NCBI RefSeq assembly: GCF_019175285.1
Contig: NC_056523.1
Coordinates: 117,248,706-117,312,705 of the forward strand
Source: Sceloporus undulatus
Lineage: Eukaryota; Chordata; Lepidosauria; Squamata; Phrynosomatidae
DNA length: 64,000 bases
Direction: 5' to 3'
The position numbers were made by a program, and so were the translations under genes. Positions 11,036 through 21,785 of this stretch are shown here, in pieces. The notes beneath the pieces are model-generated. The model saw only the letters and a program-made list of their open reading frames with translations. It was not told the origin of the DNA and did no database searches. Positions within the stretch are counted from its first letter, which is position 1. Every line of letters begins with the position of its first letter.

Positions 11036-14000
11036 ACTGCACATTTTAACCCAAAATCTCACTCTTGCAAGCTGGTAGTCCAGATATATACTAAGTGGCA
11101 TGACTAGAAACTGAGTGTTATCCTGCAAACAATTTGAAGTACAGCAACCCTATATATGTGTCTTGAACTTATAATGATTTCTAATTTTACCTCTCTCTCT
11201 CTCTCTCTGGAGTACTTTTATGCCAAACTGTGCCCTCTCTTTTGGTAATACACTGTGTCTACTGTACCCACTTCCCTCTTAATATTTCAAGCACTAGTAA
11301 AACTAGGACACATTGCTTTATTTGTTTGTTTGTTTGTTTATAAAGCACTGTAGGTACTTTACTCATCTCCTTTGTTATTACCAAAAGGTCTGACAAATGA
11401 AGCAGAAAGTGGTGTAGGAGGAAAATGTGGTTGTGGAAGGGGAGTTCGTTGCATAGAGGCCATATAATTTCATTGGGCTAAGTACAATGCTAGTCCTAAC
11501 TATAGTAAACCTACCAAAATGTAACAGGCATCTAACAGGTTCCATTCATTTCAACTGATCTGTCATAGCTGAGACTAAAATTGAATTTAGTCCCCTGTGT
11601 CTTAGCAATCAAACAGTTTGAATGCACTCAAAATATTCTATGTCAAGCCTTAATTCCAAATACACTGTAATAATGGTGGGCACTAATATACCAGTGGGTG
11701 TAAACAACAAATTTTTTGAGCATATATTGCAATTACATGCAAACAAATTGCATACTGAGGAGAGAAATTAAGTGAAAAACACCAGAAGTACCAACTTACT
11801 GAGTTGGGACCAATGATTTGCACACACCTTTCCAAAGCTTTTTGTTAAAGTGAATTTTGATGTTCTATATGTAACATACATACTTAGGTCAGAAAACAGG
11901 TACTCTAATCTCACATGATGTCATTTCCTAATTTTTGTCAATATTGGCTTGTTAGTGAATAGAAATTTTACACTGCAGATGAAGTTCTGTAAAACAAGTT
12001 TTGTCCACCACCAATATACAGAATACAAACATTCACACACACTCACACACACAGTCCCAAAGATTGTTGCTTATAAGGCCAATATAGTCTGTCAAAGAAA
12101 GTACATTTAGTTCAGTTTGTAATAAGGAACGATGGAGATCTGGCAGAGATGGGCCTAACAATAACCAATAGGAAGAGAGCTGGCAAGAGAGTTTGAGAAG
12201 GGAAGATAATACAAAGATTGTGTGAGTTTTAAGTAAAAATAACCAATTTTCTCTAGAGAGTGTGTGTGTGTGTGTAAAAAAAACACCCATAACAGTTACA
12301 AGTGTATAAAACAGATGAATTCATAAAACATTGTTAAAACTGTTGTTGAAATAAAATTTTATTGTTGTTCAAGAAAAAGTCATCTGGAACCTGAATACTT
12401 ACCATGCTACTAACAATTCAAAACGTATTTGGGGGTAAAGTGACAGTCACAAAGAGGAGGCAGGATCACAAATTAATAAGAAAAATAGTGTTAAAAGTAC
12501 AGGTCCTGGTGACTATCAAGTGGCAGCGGTGGGACAAAAAAGCCCAGGGTGCTGTCATCAAAGAAACTTAGTGGTGGAGAATAAAGTGGTTGTGACAGGA
12601 ACCTTCAGGTTCCTCCTTATTAAAAATTCAAAATATTGAGATCCTTTAGTAGGTTCACAGAGGAAGCATCCAAAAATAACTCCCCATTCCTGATTACGGT
12701 TTTCATACAAAAGCAAAAACACCCAAAGGGGTTTGATTTTTGCCAGTGCTCAAAGTGTGATTGCTTGAAGCACCCACCTTTAACTTCTTCACACCCTGGA
12801 CAGAGAAAGGTATAAGACTAGTAGTGGTTGGTGTAAATGCATTCCAGCAAATCCCTTTGATGGAAATATAGGAGAATGTCAGGACATAAAGACATCATGA
12901 TCTTCTCAACAGTATGCTAACCAGCAAAGTGGAATCCATCCTTCACTGCCTTTACTGCACTATATGCCATTTCTTTTAACAACCAAGACTTTGGGAACCC
13001 TTGAGAGGAAGAAGGCGAATGTAGTGGAAGGTACAATATTTTGTCAGGCAAAGAAGGTAGTGGAAGGCAGTTGAAGTGTAGACTGCAGGGCCTTCCACAT
13101 GGATAAATCAGTGCTTGTTGTTCTGAGAAACTCTTTCCAAATGGTTGTCACATTGTTAATTAGGAGCACAATGAGATTTCCCTTTTTTGTTTTTCAAAAA
13201 GAGCTGTATGTTTTACCTTATGAGACAGCAGTTGGTATATACCTCCCAATCTTGAATCAAGTGGGTGGTGGTAGTTTTTGTCCATCACTATCTGGGATAT
13301 TATAGCTGATTTAAATAAAATCAGCTAAAATCTAATTAGTGTTTGCCTTCAAGTGAATCTGAACATTGCAAACTGATGAAGTCTGTTTTCTGAGTCAGCA
13401 AACTACAAACTTTGTTTTTACGTAACAAGCTTTACATAACTATCACCTCTTTTTCCAATTCATTATGCTATTTTGATTGAAATGATTTTACCTTTTTACA
13501 CTTGATGAGGAGGAGCTTTCAAATTTGTTTGAAGTTTCACTTAGCAGGTACTCTAATTGTATTCTAGTGTCAAATACCTGCAGTTTAACATAAGATTTAT
13601 TTATTTACACTCCAAAGAGCATGGAAATTGTAACTTAAGTGTAAGTTAAAGTGTGGGCAGATGGAGTTTACAGCAAGCATAACATGTAAGACTGTCTAAA
13701 GTCTTGACTTTTATGCCAGGTAAGCATACATACATACACATATTTGCTTGTCCTTTTAGTTGAGACTGTAATGTAGAAATACAAAAATTCTACAGATGCA
13801 AGTTCACTAACTGTTTGCTACATACACTTTCTATGTGGCACATACAAAGAAGCCACAGTGTTCTCAAAACGTTTCATTAATTTTGTAAGTACCTGGACTG
13901 GAAGTCATCAGGTTCATTTTCTCTAGACATTTCCTACAATTACAAATCACAAACTTCAGGCTTTAAAACTCACAATTGTGTGTGTGTGTGTGGTGAACAG

Positions 14001-14060
14001 TTATTAAATTTCTTGGCAATATAGGTGTAGCTTCCAAAAGAAGTAGGTACATGGCAACAT
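11036..14060. other. AT-rich intron with simple repeats
   Basis: No host exon. It contains a (CT)9 run at 11191-11208, TTTG repeats at 11320-11340, CA/GT runs at 12035-12052 and 12258-12275, and a GT run at 13976-13992. The 12.4-12.9 kb part is slightly richer in GC but matches nothing I know. Confidence 0.6.
11191..11208 (+). repeat. (CT)9
   Basis: Nine CT units. Confidence 0.9.
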
Positions 14061-14062
14061 TA

Positions 14063-14233
14063 CAGTCACCCCTCTGTTTTCGTGGACTTAGAATCCATGT
14101 CCAGGGGAACAAAATGAGCCGCGCGTGCTGCCGTTCAAATCAATAGGGCTTGAATATCGGCAATTTTCTGTTTTCACGGGGGGGGGGGGGGGCGGTCTGG
14201 AAAAGATCTCCTGCAAAAATGGAATGACGACTG
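14063..14233. mobile_element. Tigger-like MITE (family T1), copy 1
   Basis: A 171-bp element flanked by TA on each side. It begins CAGTCACCCCTCTGTTTTCG and ends AAAATGGAATGACGACTG, which are inverted repeats of each other with few changes. The TA target and CAGTCRTCCCTC-type end are typical of Tc1/mariner-Tigger non-autonomous elements. It contains a G15 run. A second member lies at 19410-19588. Confidence 0.8.
14178..14192 (+). repeat. G15 homopolymer
   Basis: Fifteen consecutive G within the MITE. Such runs are often miscounted in assemblies. Confidence 0.9.
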
Positions 14234-14427
14234 TATAGTGTGTAGTTTTGATCAGAAGCAACAAGTAAAAGTCTGGTTGGATCACTGGTGTAGATACTTT
14301 TTAACAATAAAAAATATGAAAAGTATCAGAATAATATATCTAGTTTGGATGAATTTTTCTACCAATACTATGAGATGATGATAAGAAAGTAATATATGGT
14401 TTTGTGTGCCTGGTATCCAGTACCTTC

Positions 14428-14430
<3 letters not shown>

Positions 14431-14480
<50 letters not shown>
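14431..14480 (+). repeat. Compound (TC)16(TG)9 microsatellite
   Basis: Sixteen TC units pass directly into nine TG units. Its reverse reading gives a false open frame of alternating Arg-Glu. Confidence 0.95.
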
Positions 14481-16272
14481 TATGAGTTTGCATGATGATT
14501 ACAAAACATATTTTGGTTAATCAATACACAATTCAAACCTAATCATATTTCAGGGTTCATATTTTTCTACTTTAAAACTGAATTCAGTCTTACTAGCTCT
14601 AAAAGTGAAGAGGTTTCTCCCCCCCCCATGCTCAAAAAGCCTGATGTGTGAATTAGAAGGAGCACCAGTGTTAAAAATATTCGTGTTAGAGTGATTTATT
14701 GCAATTAAGCTTCCACTAAGCTACTTGGAAATGTACAGGAAAGTGCCAAAATTGATTTAATACCAAAAGAAAATTGACAGTTTATTATTTTGAAGTGGAA
14801 TGATATAATCTGTGATTAGCATTCAGTATCAAAATGCCACTTTTTAAGAGCTGTTAAGTATGTTTAATACAGCAGCTGAACTATGGGATGGAAGGGGGGA
14901 AAACCTCTAAGTACCTGAAATAGATTCAGTGCAAACTATTCATCACAACTAATGCTCACATGGGCAGGTGCAACGGTATAAAATTCCTTTTAAAAAAGAA
15001 CAAGAAAGACTGAAAGAAAACCCATGTCTCCTGAAAATTTGAAGTTGTACAAAGGAGCCCCCCTCCTATACAAAGTATGGATTCCTATTACTCCTTTTCA
15101 GAGATGCATATCTAACAGGTTATTGATTTGGATCTGAAAGACATGGCATTTATTATGTAGGAAAATATTACTGGGCAAAAGCATGAGAAATTAATGATAG
15201 CTTTGTTAGTGTCCATTCTGCGGTACTGAAACTATGAGGCAACTGTCAATCTGGATAATAATATATCTCCAAAATTTATAAAAATCAGTGGTGTGAAAAC
15301 ACACATTGATTCTCCTGAGATGAACAGGATTTTTGAAATATGTACTAACATTAATATCTCTGCTTGTTGACTATACAGTGTAAAATTACCTGTAAAGTAT
15401 AGAGACTATTTTCCTAATGGATTTTTTTAAAAAATAAGCAGGGCTGTTCTTTTCATCTTCTGGTTGCATAAATAAAAAATATTGATCTGTATTTTTGAAA
15501 TTTTGAAATTTGACACTTTCCTCAGAATTTAATTTCAATACACAAACAACCAGTGACTTGAGACAAATATTTTTATGATCCAGTTTATGATTCAGCTTTG
15601 TGCATTATTGAAATTAACTAGAGAAATTAGTGGCCAGAACAGTGGACCGTTTAGTATAGTATAATGAATGTATCAAACATGTTGCATAATACAATGTTAG
15701 AAATATAAGTAACATTTTTTTTCCAATCTGTTTTTAAAAACATGTTTAGTATAGGCAGTAGACGTTCACATTATTCAGTGCAGATATGATATCTGATTTT
15801 GCATAAAGTACAGTTATATTCTGAAATGATCTTTAGCACACAACAACCCCCCCCCACTTCAATCCAATTTCAAAATAAAGCTAAAACCTATAATAGCAAA
15901 CTTTTGAAACGTTTATATTCTAGTCATTATGCCATTTTGATCTGAAGTTTAACAGATAACAGAGATATCTGACCATGCTGTTACATAAGCCTGCCTCTCA
16001 TGAGGGCTAGAAATTTGACTTTTTAAAAATCCCTCTCTAGAACATCCCATGATGATTATTATTATTGCTATTGCTAATACACCTCTCAGTCCAATATTCT
16101 AAGAGTCTGTGAACTGCTCATCTTTCATTCAGATCACAAATTGGTTTTGGTATTTTTATTTTTATTTCACAAGAGAAATGGTCAAGTAAAACTTTGTGTG
16201 TGTGTTATGGAAAGGATCTGACACCCCTTATGCAAGTACAGATGTGCATTATGAAATTTACTGGATAAACAG
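14481..16272. other. TENM2: AT-rich intron directly downstream of the TENM2 exon
   Basis: Single-copy-looking and AT-rich, without an identified mobile element. This is the donor-proximal 1.8 kb of the downstream intron in gene orientation. Regulatory elements for the exon could lie here, but none can be named from the sequence. Confidence 0.6.
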
Positions 16273-16278
16273 GCCTAC
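16273..16278 (-). promoter_or_regulatory. TENM2: 5' splice site of the TENM2 exon
   Basis: The exon ends AACG and the intron starts GTAGGC. Positions +3 A and +5 G agree with the donor consensus, while +4 and +6 do not, so the site is of middling strength. Teneurin-2 continues Gly-Arg-Pro after this point in relatives I remember. The intron also happens to read Arg-Pro for two codons and then diverges, which could mislead a gene caller into running through the donor. Confidence 0.88.
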
Positions 16279-16554
16279 CGTTTTCCTCATCTGATTTATT
16301 GTCATTGTCAGAGTCAGTCAGGGTAAGGGCAGAATTTTCACGGCTTGACAGACCGGAACTGCGCCTGGATTTAATCCCTCTCCCCCACAGTCGTATGGCA
16401 TGCTCTGGAGACATTCCTCCCTCTGTATCTGAGTCAGCATCAGACCCAGTGCTGAGGGAATAGCCTTGATGGAGTATTCCTATGTCTGAGCAGTAACCAC
16501 TTCGATGGGGAGAGGGCTCACATATTCCTAGTTCAGCGAGGGTGAAGTTAGTTC
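16279..16554 (-). CDS. TENM2: Teneurin-2 internal coding exon (N-terminal cytoplasmic domain)
   Basis: Teneurin-2 is a single-pass type II transmembrane adhesion protein of neurons that binds latrophilins and other teneurins across synapses. This exon encodes part of the intracellular N-terminus, about residues 76-168 by recalled vertebrate numbering. The minus strand reads [20 protein letters not shown] and later [36 protein letters not shown] and NKSDEEN, with no stop. These match teneurin-2 as I remember it and differ from teneurin-1, -3 and -4, which diverge at [14 protein letters not shown] and [10 protein letters not shown]. The serine- and acid-rich stretch and the basic [10 protein letters not shown] patch are typical of the teneurin cytoplasmic tail. 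The exon begins after a TTTTCATAG acceptor with GA completing a Gly codon and ends with a single G before GTAGGC, so it is 276 nt and phase 1 at both ends. Skipping it would keep the frame. No neighbouring TENM2 exon lies in the window, as expected from the very long 5' introns of this gene. Confidence 0.95.
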
Positions 16555-16583
16555 CTATGAAAATAAAAAGAGGGAAAGGGGAT
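16555..16583 (-). promoter_or_regulatory. TENM2: 3' splice site and polypyrimidine tract of the TENM2 exon
   Basis: On the minus strand the exon is preceded by a pyrimidine-rich run (CCCCTTTCCCTCTTTTTATT then TTCATAG). The AG is at 16555-16556 and the first exon base is 16554. The reading frame of the teneurin match starts exactly here. A branch-point adenine is plausible in the TTTTAATTAT just upstream, but this is not certain. Confidence 0.9.
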
Positions 16584-16736
16584 AATTAAAATCTGACACC
16601 ACTTTTAAAATTTAAATGTAAATTGATTTGAAAAGAAAGTAACAGACCTTTTTTACCTTCCCATTCATGCAGAATATTACATGTATAGAAATAGGTTGTG
16701 CAGATTATTGGCAAGGCTGTTCAGGCAGAGCAGTAT

Positions 16737-16741
<5 letters not shown>
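16584..16741. other. TENM2: Acceptor-proximal intron
   Basis: AT-rich sequence immediately upstream of the exon in gene orientation. No repeat is recognised before the CA microsatellite. Confidence 0.6.

Positions 16742-16785
<44 letters not shown>
16742..16785 (+). repeat. (AC)22 microsatellite close to the TENM2 exon
   Basis: Twenty-two AC units (GT on the transcribed strand) about 190 nt upstream of the 3' splice site. Confidence 0.95.
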
Positions 16786-16787
<2 letters not shown>

Positions 16788-16822
16788 TAAGGACATAGCC
16801 TTAAGGACATTAGTATGGATCA

Positions 16823-16903
16823 GTATGCAAAAGGATCTTGTAGCACATTTGAGATTAACAGTACCTTTGTTAGTCCCAAAGGTGTTACACGATCTCTTTG
16901 AAT
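16823..16903. mobile_element. Inverted pair of Penelope-like fragments
   Basis: The left arm at 16823-16859, read on the minus strand, is GTTAATCTCAAATGTGCTAC then AAGATCCTTTTGCATAC. The right arm at 16869-16903, plus strand, is GTTAGTCCCAAAGGTGTTAC then ACGATCTCTTTGAAT. The arms agree at most positions and meet at the GTTA side across a nine-base spacer. A third copy of the sequence lies at 5006-5042. Confidence 0.6.
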
Positions 16904-16915
16904 GGATGAATGGAC

Positions 16916-16916
<1 letters not shown>

Positions 16917-16974
<58 letters not shown>
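16917..16974 (+). repeat. (GATA)n microsatellite, truncated by the gap
   Basis: About fourteen GATA units run directly into the ten-N gap. Confidence 0.95.
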
Positions 16975-16984
16975 NNNNNNNNNN
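16975..16984. other. Assembly gap of ten N
   Basis: Ten undetermined bases interrupt a GATA tetranucleotide run 420 bp upstream (in gene terms) of the TENM2 exon. The true length of the tetranucleotide array is therefore unknown and sequence may be missing here. Confidence 1.
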
Positions 16985-19220
16985 GTCAGAGGAATTGCAC
17001 AAATGAGCCAGTTAAAAAAATTGGGCAGATACCTAACTTGTAATATTGTTTGTTAGTCATTGTGCAATAAATTATAACACTCTCCTTCTGTGGGAGTTTT
17101 TTTTTAAAGATGAAAAATTATGTAAGAATTATGTAAGAATGCAGTAGCTAATGGTGGTGGATAAAATGAATTATGAAAGGCCTGTAAACACATTGCATGC
17201 TCTTCCTTGACTACAGGGAAGTAGCAGCTGGATGTTTAATACTTAGGGTGGATAGACATAATTTATTAGCGTTAACCAAATATCTAGGCAGGTGATAGTG
17301 AGATGCCAAAGTTAATTTAGTCCAGGATGCTTATTGTAACAATGTGATAGGTTCTTAAGGTCAGAGATTTCACCTGTACAGTATAGGTTTACTATAAAGA
17401 ATGCATTATTACTATGACTGATTTTTGGTTGCTGTCATCATGATACTCCTCTAATATTCGGTGATGTGATGGCAAATTTGGCATGCAGTGACTCATCACA
17501 AGTAGTCCCCCTTATCACCAAACAGTCCAAAAATGTTGGGTGGTCTGCTTTTTTCTTTCTCTCTGTGTGTGTAATATAACTTCTCCACAAAGAATATGTA
17601 GCATAATACACAGCTTGTTAGGATCTGCTGATACTCATGTAGCAGTGAGTTGGCAAACAACAGTGTACTAGATAGCATATTAGACTTTGGCTGGAGAGAA
17701 CTGACATTGCATGGAAAGCAAAAGAGAGACTTGCATGTTTCTAAACAGCATAAGACCACAGATCAAGCTTTTCTAGGTGTTCCTTTTCCTAGCAGCAGGA
17801 AGAAACACTTCAGTCAGTGTCAACCAATTTTGACAATAGATTTCAACAACCCAGATCTTACAGCTTTCCTCTTCACCAAGAGCAGTGCACTTGTAAAGTT
17901 ATCGAGTCTTAATGGTCCGTTCAAGACTAAGCCACCCTGAAAGACTTTCCATTACAGCAGATATGGCATACAACAATATGTTGTAACTAGAAAATGCATT
18001 CTTCCCTCCAGATACAGGGAGGATTGCAGGTGAGAGTGAAGTCATATGGAGGTGACAGATGATATCATTCTCCTTGCTAATCAAAGTAACAGAGTCCTTT
18101 AACTCTACAAGTACTGGCTGTACACTACTTATTGCCACCCACAGTAAGTGTGTGTTTGTATGTGTTTGTATGCATAAAAATAATTCTACACCATATATCT
18201 TTATACTTCCATAGACATTGACTGAATACTTAATACAGACACCAAACAAATATTTTATACAGATGTAGTCACATAACTGTGGTCATTTTTTTCCTAGTTT
18301 AGCATACTTCTTAAAAAAATTAGTTAGCTGCAAGGGTAAATATTTTCACATTTGTTAGTCATTATCCTGTTCAGTGCTTAGGCAACTATCTCTCCATTTA
18401 CACGTGTCACCAAAAAAATGGATTATTCATTTTTTGAAACCCTTTATTAATTGAATATCCACAGCAGAAAGACTCTAAAGGTGGGTACAGAACAACAGAA
18501 ATTATATAGTACACAGACCTTATAATTGTAGAGAGCAGTTCTTTATCTAAATGTTCAAGAAAACAAACAAATATTCCACAGTTGAAACGTCTCACACATG
18601 AAGCTTCACACATTAAGCATGTGTTAGCTTGACATATTTTTCCTCTTTTTTTTTCATTTGTAGAGCTGACCAGAAACACCCCAGCACAAACTACAAACTG
18701 TTAGCAAGAAGGCCTCACAGAGTATTAGGATTGTGGTCCACCAGATGCCTCTCTGGAAAGCCCACAAAGATGTGTGAATAACTGCGTTCTCCCCTTGATG
18801 AGTCATAGGAGGTGGGAGATAGGGTTCAGATAGACAATACAACCCTAAAATGTTTATTTGCTAATTGAACTAACACTATGAGTCTCTGGATTCTGAGTAA
18901 TAACTCCTTTCCCCATTTTTTTGAGGGTTTCATAATGAAGTTTGAGACTAGTATTACCTCTTCTGATAACAGAAGTATATAAGAAGAAAGAAATATGTTA
19001 GCAGTTTTAGAATAAAGCTCTGGAGCAGACTGTGGACACATGGAGTCAATACACAGGAAGCAGGGGGTGCAACAAGAACTCTCTTTTTTGTGAGCTTTGA
19101 AAGTGCAGTCATTATCATTGTGTCACTATAAACTGAGAGTTGTCTTGCAGGAAAACACTCTCTCTTACACAAATAAAAATAAATAGGAAAAGGAGGGGGG
19201 AGGAGTCTACAGCCCTAAGA
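16985..19220. other. AT-rich intron, nothing recognised
   Basis: Contains a short tandem duplication ATTATGTAAGA x2 near 17117-17138. Several small open frames at 17.5-19.2 kb have no family features. Confidence 0.55.
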
Positions 19221-19345
19221 TTAACTGATTTATATTTTAGAATGAGCTTTTGTGGATATCAGTCCACTTCCTCAGTCATTGCATCTGAGCAAGTAGACTG
19301 ATATTCAGAAATGCTCATTCTAAAATATAAACCAGTTAGTCATAA
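19221..19345. mobile_element. Head-to-head pair of Penelope-like termini with hammerhead-like cores
   Basis: Two copies of one ~60-bp sequence face each other. The left arm on the minus strand reads CTGAGGA (19269-19275), stem GTGGA, loop CTGATA, stem TCCAC, then AAAAGCTCATTC and AAAATATAAATCAGTTAA. The right arm on the plus strand (from 19285) reads CTGAGCA, AGTAGACTGATATTC, AGAAATGCTCATTC and AAAATATAAACCAGTTAG. CTGANGA, a strong stem II, GAAA (here AAAA) and a self-complementary AGCT then C fit a hammerhead ribozyme plan known from Penelope-like elements. The right copy is more decayed. Confidence 0.55.
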
Positions 19346-19409
19346 AGGGACTGCTAAATCCCCTTGTTTTCTACCCCTCATTTTTTCCCCTTCTGCTGCA
19401 ACAGGAATA

Positions 19410-19588
19410 CAGTCACCCTTCCATTTTTGCAGACTTGGGAGCAGCAAATGGAAGGGGATAAAATGATGTATGTGCATGCCACCATTCAAGCCAATGAGGC
19501 TTGAATATTGGTATTTTTCATTTTTGCGGGGGGTGGGTGGGTGGAGAGGGGGTGGAACAGGTCCCCCACAAAAACGGAGGGCTGACTG
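19410..19588. mobile_element. Tigger-like MITE (family T1), copy 2
   Basis: A 179-bp element flanked by TA on both sides. It begins CAGTCACCCTTCCATTTTTG and ends AAAAACGGAGGGCTGACTG. The interior shares CCATTCAAGCCAATGAGGCT and TTGAATATTGG with copy 1 (CCGTTCAAATCAATAGGGCT, TTGAATATCGG). Confidence 0.82.
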
Positions 19589-19590
19589 TA

Positions 19591-21000
19591 CTTTTTTGAG
19601 GGCATAGGGTTGCATTTCAAAAGGAACAAGCACCTACAATTGTCCCATCCTGATCTCCTCCCCTCTGTTCTGCTTCACTGAAGGACAGCCTTGTGTGAAG
19701 GGAATTCCAAGGGGAAGGGGAGGTTGTGGAGATCAGCTTGCCTTGAGGCAAGTTTCAAGTGTATGCTGCTCAATTTGTGGTTCCTCATAGCTAAGACCTT
19801 CTTCCTTTTTTTGGTACATCAGTGAGGGAGAAGGTAGTGAGGAGACACCACTCCACTCTCATATGTTTTGTACCCAGGGCAGAGAGCACCCAAACCCCCC
19901 TTTTCATCTGTCACTGCAGCTTTTATATAATCTGAAAGGCGTGGCAAGTAACAAAGACACGTTCAACCCAATCATACCATTTACAAGAACTTTCCTCTCA
20001 GGAGGAAAACACTGAGAATGAGAAAGAAGGGATCTTACAAAATTGTGAATCCACATGATGACGTTCTATGCATAACCTTAGTGAGTTCATATTTATTATG
20101 TTCAGACATAAAGACTGTCCCCAAAACCAGTCAACAGATAACTGCCAGAGAATCCAAATAGAAGAAACATGGAGTGGGAAGACACAAGGGTCTGATGAGC
20201 AAGAGAATTCTGGACCAGGTTGAACAGAAAGATACACCCAAATATTGTACTTTTTGTGTCGCAACCACCAATATTGCTATGCTAACCATGGAAACTGCAA
20301 AGAGGTCAGGGGCCTTAAAGAAGCTTTTAGCCACAACAGCTCTCTTCCCCTCTTGCTTTCTTTACAGGCTGTTCTTCCCAGTTTCACAGGGGAATCTGAG
20401 CTGTTCTGTTCTTATCCTCTTTGCATGCCAGTGTTGGATAAATGCCCCAGTTCAAAGGCAGTCTACACACAGATGGTCTGCATACATTGAGCTTTGTGTG
20501 AATAGTCTTTGGACCTGGACTGTCAAAGAGATTGCTGCTGGTGCACTGGGGATTTCAGAAAGCAGAGTGAGCATAGAACATTAAAAAAAAAAGCTTCAGG
20601 AAGACTGCTATAAGGATGGTCAGCATAATTATTCCCATTTTGCAGATTAATGAGATGAGGTTTTAGTGGCATGCTATGGTTAAGTAAAACATGGACTCAG
20701 AATGAGAATTCATGGTACCACAAAAACACAAAGGTTCTCTCAACGTCTGACAAGCATGAGCAGATATGTAGTCAAAGATCAGTGATCAAAAATTGGGGAC
20801 TAATTTATGCCAGGGGTGAGCCACAGAACATGCTTTGAACAAAATGGCAGAATCTTTCAATTCCGCAATATGCAAATAAGGTAACGTTTTCCTCATCTCA
20901 CCATTAATAAACAAAAAACATATGTAGACTTTCAAACCCCCTCTTGGACAATTTCCTCTACTAGCACACCAATCTTAACATGTTATCAAGGACTGATAAA
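19591..21000. other. Intron, nothing recognised
   Basis: Mixed composition. Small open frames near 20.0-20.6 kb on both strands lack protein signatures. Confidence 0.55.
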
Positions 21001-21070
21001 TAATATTTTTATTTATATCCCACCTCTCTATCCAGGGCAACCGGGGCGGCTTACAATTTAAAAACAATAT
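21001..21070 (-). mobile_element. LINE 3' end fragment (L2/CR1-like tail)
   Basis: Plus strand reads TTTTTATTTATATCCCACCT then GGGGCGGCTTACAATTTAAA. This is the reverse complement of the common squamate LINE tail ending in a TATATAAATAAA-like sequence. Confidence 0.6.
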
Positions 21071-21409
21071 AGTATAAGGGTAACTTGTGGTAGAATAAGA
21101 TTCCTAAACTAGCTTTCAAAACAAGAAACAGTGAACAGAATGGAGCACTAACTCAGGTGATAAATCTGTTTGTCATGAAAGTGCAGAAAACCTGTTATTA
21201 TTGCTAGAAATGGGGACATGTATCTGAAAGAGTTTTTTGTATGTTGAGTCAAAATACTGTGGTTGGCTTTGAATAATTATTCACATTGACTTAGGGATGT
21301 GAAAATATCATACTTTCATTTTTTCTTTGAATCTCTCCTGAAATTTCTTCTCATCCATGTTTCACAAGTCACAAGACTTTACCCCCCCCCCTCAACATGG
21401 AAAGTAACA

Positions 21410-21530
21410 CATTTGTATTTGTTTGTTTGTTTGTTTGTTTGTTTGTTTTATGGGATGTATATCCTGCCTTTCTCCCAAAATGGGATTCCATGCAGCTTGG
21501 TATATATTTTCCCCAGTTAACACATTTTTA
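21410..21530 (-). mobile_element. LINE/SINE 3' end fragment with (TTTG)n
   Basis: An eight-unit TTTG run (21418-21449) is followed by ATGTATATCCTGCCTTTCTC and CCAAAATGGGATTCCATGCA. This is an inverted LINE-type tail. A second copy of CTTTCTCCCAAAATGGGATT lies at about 21755-21774. Confidence 0.55.
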
Positions 21531-21654
21531 AAGATTTGCACAATACTGCACTTTACTGTTATAACACTATTATTTCACTTTTACTGCTACAGCTGCCTCC
21601 TTGCAATTTAGGGAAGAGTATTTGGAATTATCAGCCAAAGAGTTCTTAGGCCTC

Positions 21655-21785
21655 ACTAAACTACAGACCTCAGAATGCTACAGGACTCAGTCATGGCAGT
21701 TAAAGTGGAATAATAGCACTATTGTTTATTTATTTAATGGATTGGTAGTCCACCTTTCTCCCAAAATGGGATTCATTATAACAGT
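21655..21785. mobile_element. Foldback MITE F1 fragment broken by a LINE-type tail
   Basis: ACTAAACTACAGACCTCAGA, GACTCAGTCATGGCAG and TTAAAGTGGAATAATAGCAC come from one arm of the F1-like family. TTTATTTATTTAATGGATTG and TTTCTCCCAAAATGGGATTC follow at once, as in an inverted LINE tail. Poorly preserved. Confidence 0.45.

Larger units (their letters stand above)
1..16278 (-). other. TENM2: TENM2 intron downstream of the exon (partial)
   Basis: The sequence to the left of the exon is the intron that follows it in the transcript. Its 3' splice site is outside the window. It carries a LINE-1 in the same orientation as the gene, GC-rich DNA elements near 9 and 10.7 kb, SINE copies and one Tigger-like MITE near 14.1 kb. 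Confidence 0.85.

Noticed and set aside
16205-16414. Open frame running through the TENM2 donor into the intron
   Set aside because: The frame happens to stay open after GTAGGC and starts at an internal Met. Homology to teneurin-2 stops at the donor, so the exon call with splice sites is preferred.
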